From Alphaproteobacteria bacterium casp-alpha2 (GTDB taxonomy: Bacteria; Pseudomonadota; Alphaproteobacteria; Rhodospirillales; Casp-alpha2), in contig LFEN01000001.1 in NCBI GenBank assembly GCA_001510075.1, positions 1-39,868 of the forward strand: a stretch of DNA of 39,868 nucleotides, read 5' to 3'. The notes beneath the pieces were generated by a model. It did no database searches. It had not been told where the DNA came from and saw nothing but the letters and a program-made list of their open reading frames with translations. Position 1 is the stretch's first letter, and every line of letters begins with the position of its first letter. Below, piece after piece: positions 8,185 to 15,720 of this stretch. The translations under genes were made by a program, and so were the position numbers.

Positions 8185-8585
8185 TCGCCTTTCGCCGCTT
8201 TCCGGCCTTTTTGCTTTTCCGACAACAAACCCGAACATTGAGCTTCTATTTTTTCCATTTCCATCAGGGTTTCAACAATGTCGTCTTGCTGGCGAATGAG
8301 CGCTGCCTTGCGTTCGTAGATTTTGTCGAGGAAATGGCGCAACTGCGTGACTTCCGAATGATCGACGTCATAGAGATCAATCAACTCGCAGATTTCATCA
8401 AGGGAAAAGCCGAGCCGCTTGCCACGCATGATCAGCTTCAGCCGCACCCGGTCGCGGGGGCCGTAAACACGCCGCTGGCCTTCACGGTCCGGTGACAGCA
8501 GGCCCTTGTCTTCGTAAAAGCGAATGGTGCGGGTGGTGACGTCGAATTCCCGCGCCAGTTCGGCGATGCCAAATGTTTCGGACAT
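8181..8585 (-). CDS. liuR: MerR-family transcriptional regulator, LiuR-like
   Basis: 134 residues. A winged helix-turn-helix at the start (FGIAELAREFDVTTRTIRFY, then DKGLLSP) has the standard MerR signature, followed by a coiled-coil dimerisation helix (about 80-117). There are no clustered cysteines for metal binding, which fits the LiuR group that senses branched-chain acyl-CoA or related metabolites. A palindrome sits inside its own promoter and a near-copy inside the ivd promoter, so it probably controls both. It leads an operon with the aspartate-dehydrogenase-like gene (ATGA overlap), thioesterase and membrane protein. The LiuR name rests on context and operator form, not on a sequence search. 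Confidence 0.85.
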   Translation of the reverse strand: MSETFGIAELAREFDVTTRTIRFYEDKGLLSPDREGQRRVYGPRDRVRLKLIMRGKRLGFSLDEICELIDLYDVDHSEVTQLRHFLDKIYERKAALIRQQDDIVETLMEMEKIEAQCSGLLSEKQKGRKAAKGE

Positions 8586-8591
8586 GAGCGA

Positions 8592-8620
8592 AGGTTAGCT
8601 TACGTTAACGTAAACGTCAA
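8592..8620 (-). promoter_or_regulatory. liuR promoter with LiuR-like operator in the spacer
   Basis: -35 TTGACG (8615-8620), 17-base spacer, -10 TAACCT (8592-8597). The spacer holds TTACGTTAACGTAA (8600-8613), a perfect palindrome. Its outer part ACGTAAACGTCAA (8608-8620) is identical to 5608-5620 of the ivd operator, and the -35 and spacer lengths agree. This indicates autoregulation by the MerR protein. Confidence 0.72.
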
Positions 8621-8628
8621 AATGGCGT

Positions 8629-10047
8629 TTAAAACATGATCAGCCCGGCCAGGCCCAAAAAGACAAAAAACCCGACGACATCGGTAATGGTGGTCAGAAA
8701 AACACCCGACGCCACCGCCGGGTCGATGCCGAAGCGGTCAAGCGCCAGCGGAATGGTCGTGCCCGCCAGCCCGGCGACGATCATATTGACGACCATCGCC
8801 AGTCCGATCACCACGCCCAGGGTAGGGTCGCCGAACCAGCCCCAGGCAACGCCGCCGATTAGCACGGCAAAAAGAATACCGTTGAAACAGCCGACCAGCA
8901 GTTCCTTGCCGATGACCCGGCTGGCGTTTGCCGGCGTCAGCTCCTTCATCGCCAACGCCCTAACAGCGACGGTGAGGGTCTGGGTGCCGGCGTTGCCGCC
9001 CATGGAAGCGACGATGGGCATCAAAATCGCCAACGCCACCATTTGCTGCAAGGTGGCATCGAACAAACCGATGACCACGGAGGCCAGGATCGCCGTGGCC
9101 AAATTAACAACCAGCCAGCTAAAGCGCGCACGCATGGTATAGAGGCTGGCTTCGTACAAGTCGTCTTCCTTGACGCCACCTAAAAGCATGATGTCCTCTT
9201 CGTGCTCTTCGTGGATAACGTCGACAACGTCATCAATGGTAATGATACCGATTAGTCGGCCCCCATCATCAACCACCGGGGCGGACACCAGATCGCGCTG
9301 GCGGAAAACGAAGGCAACATCTTCCTGGTCCACGCTCACGGGCAGGACCTTCATTTCTGCATCCATGAGATCGGTGACGGGCACCGGACGATCGGTCGTC
9401 AGAAGCCGGCTAAGCGGGATCGAGCCGACAGGCCGGTGCGTCGGGTCGACGACAAAAATATCATAGAATACGCCCGGCATGACCGCCTTCTCGGTCTCGG
9501 TCTTATGGCGCAGGAAGTCGATGGTCTGGCCGACGTTCCAAAACGTCGGCACGGTCACCACTTCGCGCTGCATCAAACGACCGGCACTGTCTTCGGGATA
9601 AGACAGTCCCTCTTCGATCAGGGTCCGGTCGCCGGCAGGGATGGCGTCCAGAACTTGTTTTTGTTCGCCTTCGTCCAGTTCCTCTAAGACTTCAAGCGCA
9701 TCATCGCTGTCCAATTCGACGATGACCGCCGCCAGATCCTCAAGCCCCAGAACATCGACGACATGATCACGGACCGTTTCGTCCAGCTCGGCCAGGAGGT
9801 CCGGATCAAAATTGTCGCGCAGGATATTGACGACCATGGCCCGATCATCAGGGCTCAGGTGCTCCAACATGTCAGCCGCGTCTGCCGGGTGAAGCTCTTC
9901 GATCAGCTCGCGAACGCGAAGCTTGTCGCCCGAGAGAAGGACCTCAAGAAAGACCTGCTCTTCCTCAGGCTTAAGGTCGAGCACTTCTTCCTCGGGGGGG
10001 GGCCCAGGGGAATTAGCATTTTTCCTGTTGTCTTCGGTATCGACCAC
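8629..10047 (-). CDS. mgtE: Magnesium transporter MgtE
   Basis: 472 residues, full length. It has an N-terminal acidic superhelical domain (about 30-165, repeated [17 protein letters not shown]-type units), then two CBS domains (about 175-295, including [22 protein letters not shown]), then a membrane domain of about five helices (about 320-472). The pore region has [14 protein letters not shown], the conserved MgtE motif. It carries Mg2+ inward down its gradient and closes when cytosolic Mg2+ binds the N-terminal and CBS domains. The GTG start has GGAA about nine bases upstream and lies only 11 bases beyond the T-run of the tRNA terminator, so its own leader is almost absent. The CBS domains carry acidic residues as expected. 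Confidence 0.96.
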   Translation of the reverse strand: MVDTEDNRKNANSPGPPPEEEVLDLKPEEEQVFLEVLLSGDKLRVRELIEELHPADAADMLEHLSPDDRAMVVNILRDNFDPDLLAELDETVRDHVVDVLGLEDLAAVIVELDSDDALEVLEELDEGEQKQVLDAIPAGDRTLIEEGLSYPEDSAGRLMQREVVTVPTFWNVGQTIDFLRHKTETEKAVMPGVFYDIFVVDPTHRPVGSIPLSRLLTTDRPVPVTDLMDAEMKVLPVSVDQEDVAFVFRQRDLVSAPVVDDGGRLIGIITIDDVVDVIHEEHEEDIMLLGGVKEDDLYEASLYTMRARFSWLVVNLATAILASVVIGLFDATLQQMVALAILMPIVASMGGNAGTQTLTVAVRALAMKELTPANASRVIGKELLVGCFNGILFAVLIGGVAWGWFGDPTLGVVIGLAMVVNMIVAGLAGTTIPLALDRFGIDPAVASGVFLTTITDVVGFFVFLGLAGLIMF

Positions 10048-10058
10048 GGGAAGGTTCC

Positions 10059-10094
10059 AAAAAAAAGAGGTCCGTCACAATTGTGGCGGACCTC
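10059..10094 (-). terminator. Rho-independent terminator after tRNA-Leu
   Basis: On the minus strand, an eight-pair stem GAGGTCCG/CGGACCTC (10067-10094) is extended by a CAC/GTG inner stem past one mismatch, has an AATT loop, and is followed by eight T (10059-10066). It starts seven bases after the tRNA CCA and ends 11 bases before the mgtE start. Confidence 0.88.
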
Positions 10095-10101
10095 GGTAAA
10101 G

Positions 10102-10188
10102 TGGTGCGGTCGAGAAGACTCGAACTTCCACGGGATTGCTCCCACAGCGACCTCAACGCTGCGCGTCTACCAGTTCCGCCACGACCGC
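10102..10188 (-). tRNA. tRNA-Leu (anticodon GAG)
   Basis: 87 bases with encoded CCA. The seven-pair acceptor stem is GCGGTCG/CGACCGC. The anticodon stem CAGCG/CGCTG closes loop TTGAGGT with anticodon GAG at 10152-10154. A long variable arm of leucine type follows, and the T arm is GGAAG-TTCGAGT-CTTCT. It reads CUC and CUU codons. Confidence 0.96.
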
Positions 10189-10216
10189 AAAATCCTTTAC
10201 AATGTTACTGTGAGGG

Positions 10217-10245
10217 GGAATACCAAATGCAGGCCGGAGTATCAA
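10217..10245 (-). promoter_or_regulatory. Candidate promoter of tRNA-Leu
   Basis: -35 TTGATA (10240-10245), 17-base spacer, -10 TATTCC (10217-10222), about 28 bases upstream of the tRNA 5' end. The -35 overlaps the edge of the 10-base tandem repeat. The -10 is weak. Confidence 0.4.
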
Positions 10246-10273
10246 GCACGGGCAAGCACGGGCAAACACGGGA
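10244..10273 (+). repeat. Three tandem copies of a 10-base unit
   Basis: Two exact copies of AAGCACGGGC and a third with three changes (AAACACGGGA) run up to the lipB ATG. The unit length is about one helical turn. The array lies between the divergent tRNA-Leu and lipB genes and forms the lipB leader. Confidence 0.75.
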
Positions 10274-10275
10274 AA

Positions 10276-10926
10276 ATGACCGAAAATCAGGATATCGAGT
10301 GGAAAATCAGCGATTTCCCCGTTTCATACCCGGATGCGCTAGCATTCATGGAGGCCCGGGTCGATGAAATCCACAAGGCAAACGCGCCGGAAACGATCTG
10401 GCTTCTGGAACACCCGGCGCTGTATACCGCCGGCACCAGCGCCGAGCCCTCGGAATTGCTCGACGGAAACCGATTTCCGGTATTCCAAACCGGCCGTGGC
10501 GGGCGCTACACCTACCACGGGCCGGGGCAGCGGATCGCCTACGTCATGCTGGACCTTAAAAAACGCAATAACGACGTTCGCGCCTTCGTTCACGGGCTGG
10601 AAGACTGGGTCATCCGTACGCTGGCTACCTTCAACGTCATCGGCGAGGTGCGGGGCGACCGGGTCGGCATCTGGGTCCGCCGGGGGGCGCCGGACAACCC
10701 CAAATCGCGCGAAGATAAAATCGCCGCCATCGGCGTGCGCGTCCGGCGCTGGGTGACTTTTCACGGGCTCGCCATTAACCTGGACCCGGACCTGGAGCAT
10801 TTTTCCGGCATCGTGCCTTGTGGCATCGAAGAGCACGGGGTGACATCGCTCTGGGATATGGGCATTACCGCCACCACGCCGGAGCTGGATTCCGCCCTGA
10901 TGGCGACGTTCAAGGAAGTATTTTAG
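10276..10926 (+). CDS. lipB: Octanoyl-[acyl carrier protein]:protein transferase (lipoyl synthesis)
   Basis: 216 residues; the only protein gene on the plus strand. It moves octanoyl from ACP to lipoate-dependent enzymes (E2 subunits, GcvH), the step before LipA. The motif [12 protein letters not shown] (74-85), Lys148 in [12 protein letters not shown] and the nucleophile Cys182 in [13 protein letters not shown] are all present. The ATG is preceded by GGGAAA, a weak ribosome site at the end of a 10-base tandem array. A longer in-frame reading upstream would run through the tRNA and the end of mgtE in antisense and is not credible. It is divergent from tRNA-Leu and convergent with acylphosphatase, ending nine bases from that gene's stop. 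Confidence 0.95.
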   Translation: MTENQDIEWKISDFPVSYPDALAFMEARVDEIHKANAPETIWLLEHPALYTAGTSAEPSELLDGNRFPVFQTGRGGRYTYHGPGQRIAYVMLDLKKRNNDVRAFVHGLEDWVIRTLATFNVIGEVRGDRVGIWVRRGAPDNPKSREDKIAAIGVRVRRWVTFHGLAINLDPDLEHFSGIVPCGIEEHGVTSLWDMGITATTPELDSALMATFKEVF

Positions 10927-10935
10927 CCCCCTCTT

Positions 10936-11217
10936 CTACATCGTCGGCAAGGAACGGAAGCCACGTTCTTCAGGTGGCGGCGCCGGATGTTGGCTGACGC
11001 TATCGACCCGCGCCGAGGACGGTCCCTGATGGCAGGCCAGGATCATGGCGTCGACATCGCTGCCAGCCCCGGAAAACAATGCCTCCAACGTCCCATCAGT
11101 GCGGTTACGGACCCAACCGTCAAGGTTCAGGATTGATGCTTCCTGCATTACCCAGCCGCGGAACCAGACACCCTGGACCCGGCCTTCGACAACCACGCGG
11201 ATGGATTTTTCCTTCAT
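10936..11217 (-). CDS. acyP: Acylphosphatase
   Basis: 93 residues, normal length. The phosphate-binding motif is VEGRVQGVWFRGW with catalytic Arg20, and Asn38 in GWVRNRTDGTLEA completes the active site. It hydrolyses carboxyl-phosphate bonds such as acetyl or carbamoyl phosphate in the cytoplasm. It lies downstream of pccA but is separated from it by a repeat-rich 124-base gap, so it may have its own promoter. None is clear in the repeats. Confidence 0.95.
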   Translation of the reverse strand: MKEKSIRVVVEGRVQGVWFRGWVMQEASILNLDGWVRNRTDGTLEALFSGAGSDVDAMILACHQGPSSARVDSVSQHPAPPPEERGFRSLPTM

Positions 11218-11222
11218 TTTTT

Positions 11223-11320
11223 AACCACAAAGACACGAAGACACAAAGACACGAAGACACAAAAAACATAAGGGTAGCTTTTTCACTTCTTTTTTCTTTG
11301 AGCCTTTGTGTCTTGGTGGT
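11223..11320. repeat. Short tandem array flanked by a long inverted repeat
   Basis: Left arm ACCACAAAGACACGAAG (11224-11240) and right arm (11304-11320), whose reverse complement ACCACCAAGACACAAAG differs from it at two of 17 positions. Within the left side the eight-base unit alternates as ACACGAAG, ACACAAAG, ACACGAAG, ACACAAAA. It separates acylphosphatase from pccA. It could form a large stem in pccA mRNA. It resembles dispersed extragenic repeats seen in other environmental bacteria. Confidence 0.75.
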
Positions 11321-11341
11321 GATTCTTTGCACCTAACAGAA

Positions 11342-13327
11342 TTACTCAAATTCCAAAATCACCTGATCGACCATCAGGCTGTCACCCGGCTTGGCCTTAA
11401 TGATGGCGATGACGCCATCTTTTTCGGCGCGCATGACGTTTTCCATTTTCATCGCCTCGATGACGGCCAGTTCCTCGCCGGCCTTTACTTCTTGCCCTTT
11501 GGTGACGGCCAGCGACACCAGCAGCCCCGGCATCGGTGACAAAAGAAGGTTCGATGTGTCGGCAATTTCTTTTTCGGGCATTAGCATCTGCAACTCGGCG
11601 GCGCGTTCGTTGAGCACCAGGACATCCACTTCCCCGCCCCGGTGATAAAGCCTGTAGGCGATATCTACCCGTTCTACCTGCAAACAGATCAACGCGCCGT
11701 TGAGGGTTCCCTTAAATACCGGATCGCCCAGTTTCCAGCCGGTTTGAATTTCGGCGTCGAGGCCTTTCATGGAAACCGCATAGCCGCCTTCATTCATGCT
11801 CACCCGAACCGGCGTCGCTTGGTTTTGCAACAAGACCACCCAGTCGTCAGACACCACCCTCATCCGCCCCGTGGTCTGGCCGCTAATCAAGGACGCGCGT
11901 TCCTGGAAACCACGGTGCACGGCAGCCGCAACGGCGACCAGCAGCTTTGGGTCATCCGGGACCAGGTCCTGGGAATGAAACCCGTCGGGGTATTCGTCGG
12001 CAATAAAATCGGTGCTGAGACGACCTTCGGCAAAACGCGGGTGCGCCATCAGGGCGGCTAAAAAACCGATGTTATGGCGCACGCCCTGGATATAAAATTC
12101 ATCCAGCGCCAAAGACATGGTTGCTGTCGCTTGCTCGCGGGTATCGGCGTAAGAGATCATTTTGGCGATCATGGGATCGTAGAAAATAGAAATCTCACCG
12201 CCCTCGCTGACGCCCGTATCGACGCGGACAGCGTCGTTTTCCGCCGGTGGGCGGTATTTTGTCAGCCGCCCGGACGATGGCAGGAAGTTGCGGAACGGGT
12301 CCTCGGCATAAATGCGGGCCTCGATGGCCCATCCATCCAAGGTGATGTCATCCTGGGCAAAGGGCAGCTTTTCCCCGGCGGCTATATTGATCATCTGTTC
12401 GACCAAATCGAGGCCGGTGATCTTTTCCGTCACCGGGTGTTCGACCTGAAGGCGTGTATTCATTTCCAGAAAATAGAAATTTCTGTCGCCATCGACGATG
12501 AATTCTACCGTCCCGGCAGAGGCATAATTGACCGCCTTGGCCAGGGCCACGGCCTGTTCGCCCATGGAACGGCGCGTCGCCTCATCAAGAAATGGCGACG
12601 GCGCTTCCTCGATAACTTTTTGATGGCGGCGCTGGATAGAACATTCACGTTCGCCCAAATAGACCGTATTACCAAAATTATCGGCCAGTACCTGGATTTC
12701 AATATGGCGCGGGTTTTCGATGTATTTTTCGATGAACACCCGGTCGTCTCCGAAGGCGGTTTTCGCCTCACTGGATGCGCGGGCAAGCCCGTCCAGACAT
12801 TCTTCGTCATTGCGCGCAATACGCATGCCCTTGCCGCCACCGCCGGCGGATGCCTTTAACATCACCGGATATCCGATTTTTTTGGCGACGTTGATCGCTT
12901 CCTTGCCGTTTTTGATGACGCGGCCATCACCGGGAACCGTATTGACGCCAGCGCTTTGAGCCAGCTTTTTCGACTCGATCTTGTCGCCCATGACGGTCAT
13001 GGCTTTGGTGCCGGGACCGATAAAAGCCACGCCGGCTTTTATCAGCGCCTTGGCGAAGACGGCATTTTCCGACAAAAACCCATACCCCGGATGCACCGCA
13101 TCGGCGCCGGTGCGATCAATAGCTTCTAGAATCTTTTTGATATCGAGATAGCTTTCCGCCGCCGCCGGCGGGCCGATCAAGACAACCTCGTCGGCCATTT
13201 CCACGTGCAGCGCGCGCGTGTCTGCCTCCGAACAGACGGCGACGGTCCTGATACCCATTTTTTGCGCCGTCTTGATAACCCGACAGGCAATTTCACCCCG
13301 GTTGGCGATGAGGATTTTTTTAAACAC
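11342..13327 (-). CDS. pccA: Propionyl-CoA carboxylase alpha (biotin carboxylase/biotin carrier)
   Basis: 661 residues from a GTG start with GGAG seven bases upstream; TTG one codon earlier is the alternative. The order is a biotin-carboxylase domain (KILIANRGEIACRV; ATP-grasp glycine loop KASAGGGGKGMRI; catalytic MNTRLQVEHPVTE), the BT linker domain that binds the beta subunit (about 450-580), and a C-terminal biotinyl domain with EAMKMEN, biotin Lys627. It carboxylates biotin with ATP and bicarbonate for propionyl-CoA to methylmalonyl-CoA. The length and BT domain separate it from the shorter AccC. It follows pccB and the two 2TM genes in the same direction. Methylmalonyl-CoA mutase is not in the window. 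Confidence 0.95.
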   Translation of the reverse strand: MFKKILIANRGEIACRVIKTAQKMGIRTVAVCSEADTRALHVEMADEVVLIGPPAAAESYLDIKKILEAIDRTGADAVHPGYGFLSENAVFAKALIKAGVAFIGPGTKAMTVMGDKIESKKLAQSAGVNTVPGDGRVIKNGKEAINVAKKIGYPVMLKASAGGGGKGMRIARNDEECLDGLARASSEAKTAFGDDRVFIEKYIENPRHIEIQVLADNFGNTVYLGERECSIQRRHQKVIEEAPSPFLDEATRRSMGEQAVALAKAVNYASAGTVEFIVDGDRNFYFLEMNTRLQVEHPVTEKITGLDLVEQMINIAAGEKLPFAQDDITLDGWAIEARIYAEDPFRNFLPSSGRLTKYRPPAENDAVRVDTGVSEGGEISIFYDPMIAKMISYADTREQATATMSLALDEFYIQGVRHNIGFLAALMAHPRFAEGRLSTDFIADEYPDGFHSQDLVPDDPKLLVAVAAAVHRGFQERASLISGQTTGRMRVVSDDWVVLLQNQATPVRVSMNEGGYAVSMKGLDAEIQTGWKLGDPVFKGTLNGALICLQVERVDIAYRLYHRGGEVDVLVLNERAAELQMLMPEKEIADTSNLLLSPMPGLLVSLAVTKGQEVKAGEELAVIEAMKMENVMRAEKDGVIAIIKAKPGDSLMVDQVILEFE

Positions 13328-13348
13328 CAAACACTCCCGTTTTCGGCC

Positions 13349-13618
13349 CTATTCGGGACCGCCGAGCAACCCCTTGAACAAACCCATGGTGTACGCTGCC
13401 TGCAGCGCAAAAACCGACCCCCAGCCGACCATGGGCCATACGAACCACAGGTTATCCGGAGAATTCGTATAATTTACCGCCACCAACACGATCATGGTCA
13501 GAAAATAAAGCCCGAGATGAATGGCGAACCCCCGCAACCGCCGTTCAGCAGATTTACTTTCCGTATTGGGCGCATCACTCACTATTTGTTCCGGTCCCCT
13601 AACTGTCCCCATTGTCAT
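13349..13618 (-). CDS. Small 2TM-domain membrane protein
   Basis: 89 residues with two hydrophobic spans (about 33-49 and 62-78) separated by NYTNSPDNLWFVWP, the layout of the 2TM domain family of unknown function. The start overlaps the end of the preceding gene by 20 bases. It is the second of a tandem pair between pccB and pccA and is probably translated from the same message. A short soluble N-terminus carries SAERRLRGFAIH, similar in place to the RKRMRWFANH region of the upstream gene, which suggests an old duplication. Confidence 0.72.
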   Translation of the reverse strand: MTMGTVRGPEQIVSDAPNTESKSAERRLRGFAIHLGLYFLTMIVLVAVNYTNSPDNLWFVWPMVGWGSVFALQAAYTMGLFKGLLGGPE

Positions 13619-14039
13619 TATTCTGGGGAAGTACAGCCTTGATCTGACTTGCTTTTTGCGACCGTTTCAGCGTCGGCGACAAGGCATAATTGGCGTGAAT
13701 GGCCAGCACCCCAATCCAGGCGCCGAACACCACCAGAAAAATGGCAGTATCAATTTTTTGGTAAATTGTCATCTTCAGCGAGATCGCCACCGCGATGCCG
13801 ACGACAAAGAGAATGACATGGTTGGCAAACCAGCGCATGCGCTTGCGCCCGGTTGTTACCTTATGAACAACTTCTTCTTCGAACTCGCGGGCAACTTTGG
13901 GATTAACGTGCGCCGTCGGAACGCCGCGCGAAACCGGGGGCTTTTTTTTCTGCCCAGAGGCTGGCGGAACTTCCGGTTTTTTCAGATCTTGTTCGGTCAC
14001 CGGATGGAATCTGCGATCCGGGTTAATTTCATCTGCCAT
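13599..14039 (-). CDS. 2TM-domain membrane protein with a longer N-terminus
   Basis: 146 residues. Two hydrophobic spans are at about 70-88 (FANHVILFVVGIAVAISL) and 97-115 (DTAIFLVVFGAWIGVLAIH), after a 60-residue proline/lysine-rich cytoplasmic part (KKPEVPPASGQKKKPPVSRG). It follows pccB with an 86-base gap and overlaps the next 2TM gene by 20 bases. The function is unknown. Placement between the two subunits of one enzyme suggests a membrane or regulatory partner, but only by association. Confidence 0.72.
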   Translation of the reverse strand: MADEINPDRRFHPVTEQDLKKPEVPPASGQKKKPPVSRGVPTAHVNPKVAREFEEEVVHKVTTGRKRMRWFANHVILFVVGIAVAISLKMTIYQKIDTAIFLVVFGAWIGVLAIHANYALSPTLKRSQKASQIKAVLPQNNDNGDS

Positions 14040-14125
14040 TTAGCTTGATCCTGTTGCCTGCGGGGGCCGCACCCTAGCGTTATTTGTACCGCTTAATCCC
14101 CCTTCTGAATAGATGCAGAGGGACA

Positions 14126-15658
14126 TCACAATGGAATATTGCCGTGTTTCTTCCACGGGTTGTCGAGTTTCTTGTTTTTCAACATGCGCAGGCTCTTGGC
14201 GATACGCACGCGGGTGTTATGCGGCATGATGACATCGTCGATGAAGCCCCGATGGCCGGCGATGAACGGATTGGCGAAGCGTTCCCGGTATTCCTCGGCC
14301 CTGGCCTCGATCTTTTTCTTGTCGCCCAAATCGCCCCGGAAGATGATTTCGACCGCCCCTTTCGGTCCCATGACGGCGATTTCCGCCGTCGGCCAGGCGA
14401 AATTGACGTCGCCGCGTAAATGTTTTGAGCTCATCACGTCATAGGCCCCGCCGTAAGCCTTGCGGGTAATCAACGTGACCTTTGGCACCGTCGCCTCGGC
14501 ATAGGCGAAAAGCAGCTTTGCCCCGTGTTTGATGATGCCGCCCAATTCCTGGGACGTGCCCGGCAAAAAGCCGGGAACATCAACGAAGGTAACGATGGGG
14601 ATGTTGAAGCAATCACAGAAGCGCACAAACCGAGCCGCCTTGATCGATGACGAAATATCCAGGCAGCCCGCCAGAACCATCGGCTGGTTGGCGACGATGC
14701 CGATGGTCGAGCCTTCCATGCGGGCGAAGCCAACGATGATGTTGCCGGCGTAATCGGGTTGTATTTCGAAGAACTCGCCTTCATCGACGACCTTGTGGAT
14801 CAGCTCGTTCATGTCGTAGGGCTTTGACGGATCGTCGGGTACCAGGGTATCGAGTGACATTTCCACCCGGTCGCCCAGGTCCGGCGTCGGTCGTTGGGGC
14901 GGTTGCTCGCGATTATTAGCCGGCAAAAAATCGATAAAACGGCGCAGGTATAACAATGCTTCCGTATCGTTGTTGAAAGCCTTGTCGGCAACGCCTGACG
15001 TTGTCGTGTGGGTTACCGCCCCGCCGAGTTCTTCCTGGGTGACTTCTTCATGGGTGACGGTTTTGACCACGTCCGGTCCGGTGACGAACATGTAGGACGT
15101 ATCGCGGACCATGAAGATGAAATCCGTCATCGCCGGCGAATAGACGGCGCCCCCGGCGCACGGCCCCATAATCATGGATATCTGCGGCACCACGCCGGAT
15201 GCGAGCACGTTCCTCTGGAATACCTCGGCGTACCCGGCCAGCGACGCCACACCTTCCTGGATGCGCGCGCCGCCGGAATCGTTGATGCCGATCACCGGCG
15301 CGCCGACCTTCATGGCCTGGTCCATAATCTTGCAGATTTTCTCGGCGTGGGATTCGGAAAGCGAGCCGCCGAAGACGGTAAAATCCTGGCTAAAGACAAA
15401 TATCAGCCGGCCATTGACGGTGCCGAATCCGGTGACGACGCCGTCCCCCGGAATCGACTGCTCTTGCATGCCGAAGTCTGAGCAGCGGTGCTCGACAAAC
15501 ATGTCCCATTCCTCGAAAGAACCGGGATCGAGCAATAGTTCCAGGCGTTCCCTGGCCGTCAGTTTGCCTTTCGAATGCTGGGTGTCGATACGCTTTTGCC
15601 CGCCGCCCTTGCGCGCACGGTCGCGCTTTTCTTCGAGCTGGCGGATGATATTTTGCAT
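14126..15658 (-). CDS. pccB: Propionyl-CoA carboxylase beta (carboxyltransferase)
   Basis: 510 residues, full length. It holds the two crotonase-like halves: [17 protein letters not shown] with [17 protein letters not shown] in the first, and [24 protein letters not shown] with [11 protein letters not shown] in the second. It transfers the carboxyl from biotin to propionyl-CoA; the hexamer with PccA makes methylmalonyl-CoA. The ATG has GGGAGG upstream and a promoter at 15686-15714, so it leads the pccB-2TM-2TM-pccA operon. This route carries propionyl-CoA from isoleucine, valine and odd-chain acids, in keeping with the leucine locus nearby. Confidence 0.96.
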   Translation of the reverse strand: MQNIIRQLEEKRDRARKGGGQKRIDTQHSKGKLTARERLELLLDPGSFEEWDMFVEHRCSDFGMQEQSIPGDGVVTGFGTVNGRLIFVFSQDFTVFGGSLSESHAEKICKIMDQAMKVGAPVIGINDSGGARIQEGVASLAGYAEVFQRNVLASGVVPQISMIMGPCAGGAVYSPAMTDFIFMVRDTSYMFVTGPDVVKTVTHEEVTQEELGGAVTHTTTSGVADKAFNNDTEALLYLRRFIDFLPANNREQPPQRPTPDLGDRVEMSLDTLVPDDPSKPYDMNELIHKVVDEGEFFEIQPDYAGNIIVGFARMEGSTIGIVANQPMVLAGCLDISSSIKAARFVRFCDCFNIPIVTFVDVPGFLPGTSQELGGIIKHGAKLLFAYAEATVPKVTLITRKAYGGAYDVMSSKHLRGDVNFAWPTAEIAVMGPKGAVEIIFRGDLGDKKKIEARAEEYRERFANPFIAGHRGFIDDVIMPHNTRVRIAKSLRMLKNKKLDNPWKKHGNIPL

Positions 15659-15685
15659 GGGGCCTCCCGTAATGTTCCGGGAACG

Positions 15686-15714
15686 AGAATAGACCGAATA
15701 ATCCAGGCTGCCAA
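15686..15714 (-). promoter_or_regulatory. Candidate pccB promoter
   Basis: -35 TTGGCA (15709-15714), 17-base spacer, -10 TATTCT (15686-15691), about 27 bases upstream of the pccB start and just after the AsmA stop. No LiuR-like palindrome is present. Confidence 0.55.
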
Positions 15715-15720
15715 TCGTGG

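Noticed and set aside
7172-8299. 375-codon plus-strand open frame
   Set aside because: It crosses three real minus-strand genes and is low in recognisable structure; an artefact of GC-rich codon third positions.
10197-10222. Candidate lipB promoter TTTACA with AATACC
   Set aside because: The -10 is too poor to claim; the true lipB start of transcription is left open.
9763-10275. Long in-frame N-terminal extension of lipB on the plus strand
   Set aside because: It runs antisense to mgtE and through the tRNA-Leu gene. LipB homology begins at the ATG at 10276.
11223-11263. Possible CRISPR array
   Set aside because: Units are eight bases with no spacers and no cas genes are in the window; it is a simple tandem repeat.
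11342-15658. LiuR control of pccB-pccA
   Set aside because: No palindrome like those at 5602 or 8600 was seen in the pccB promoter.
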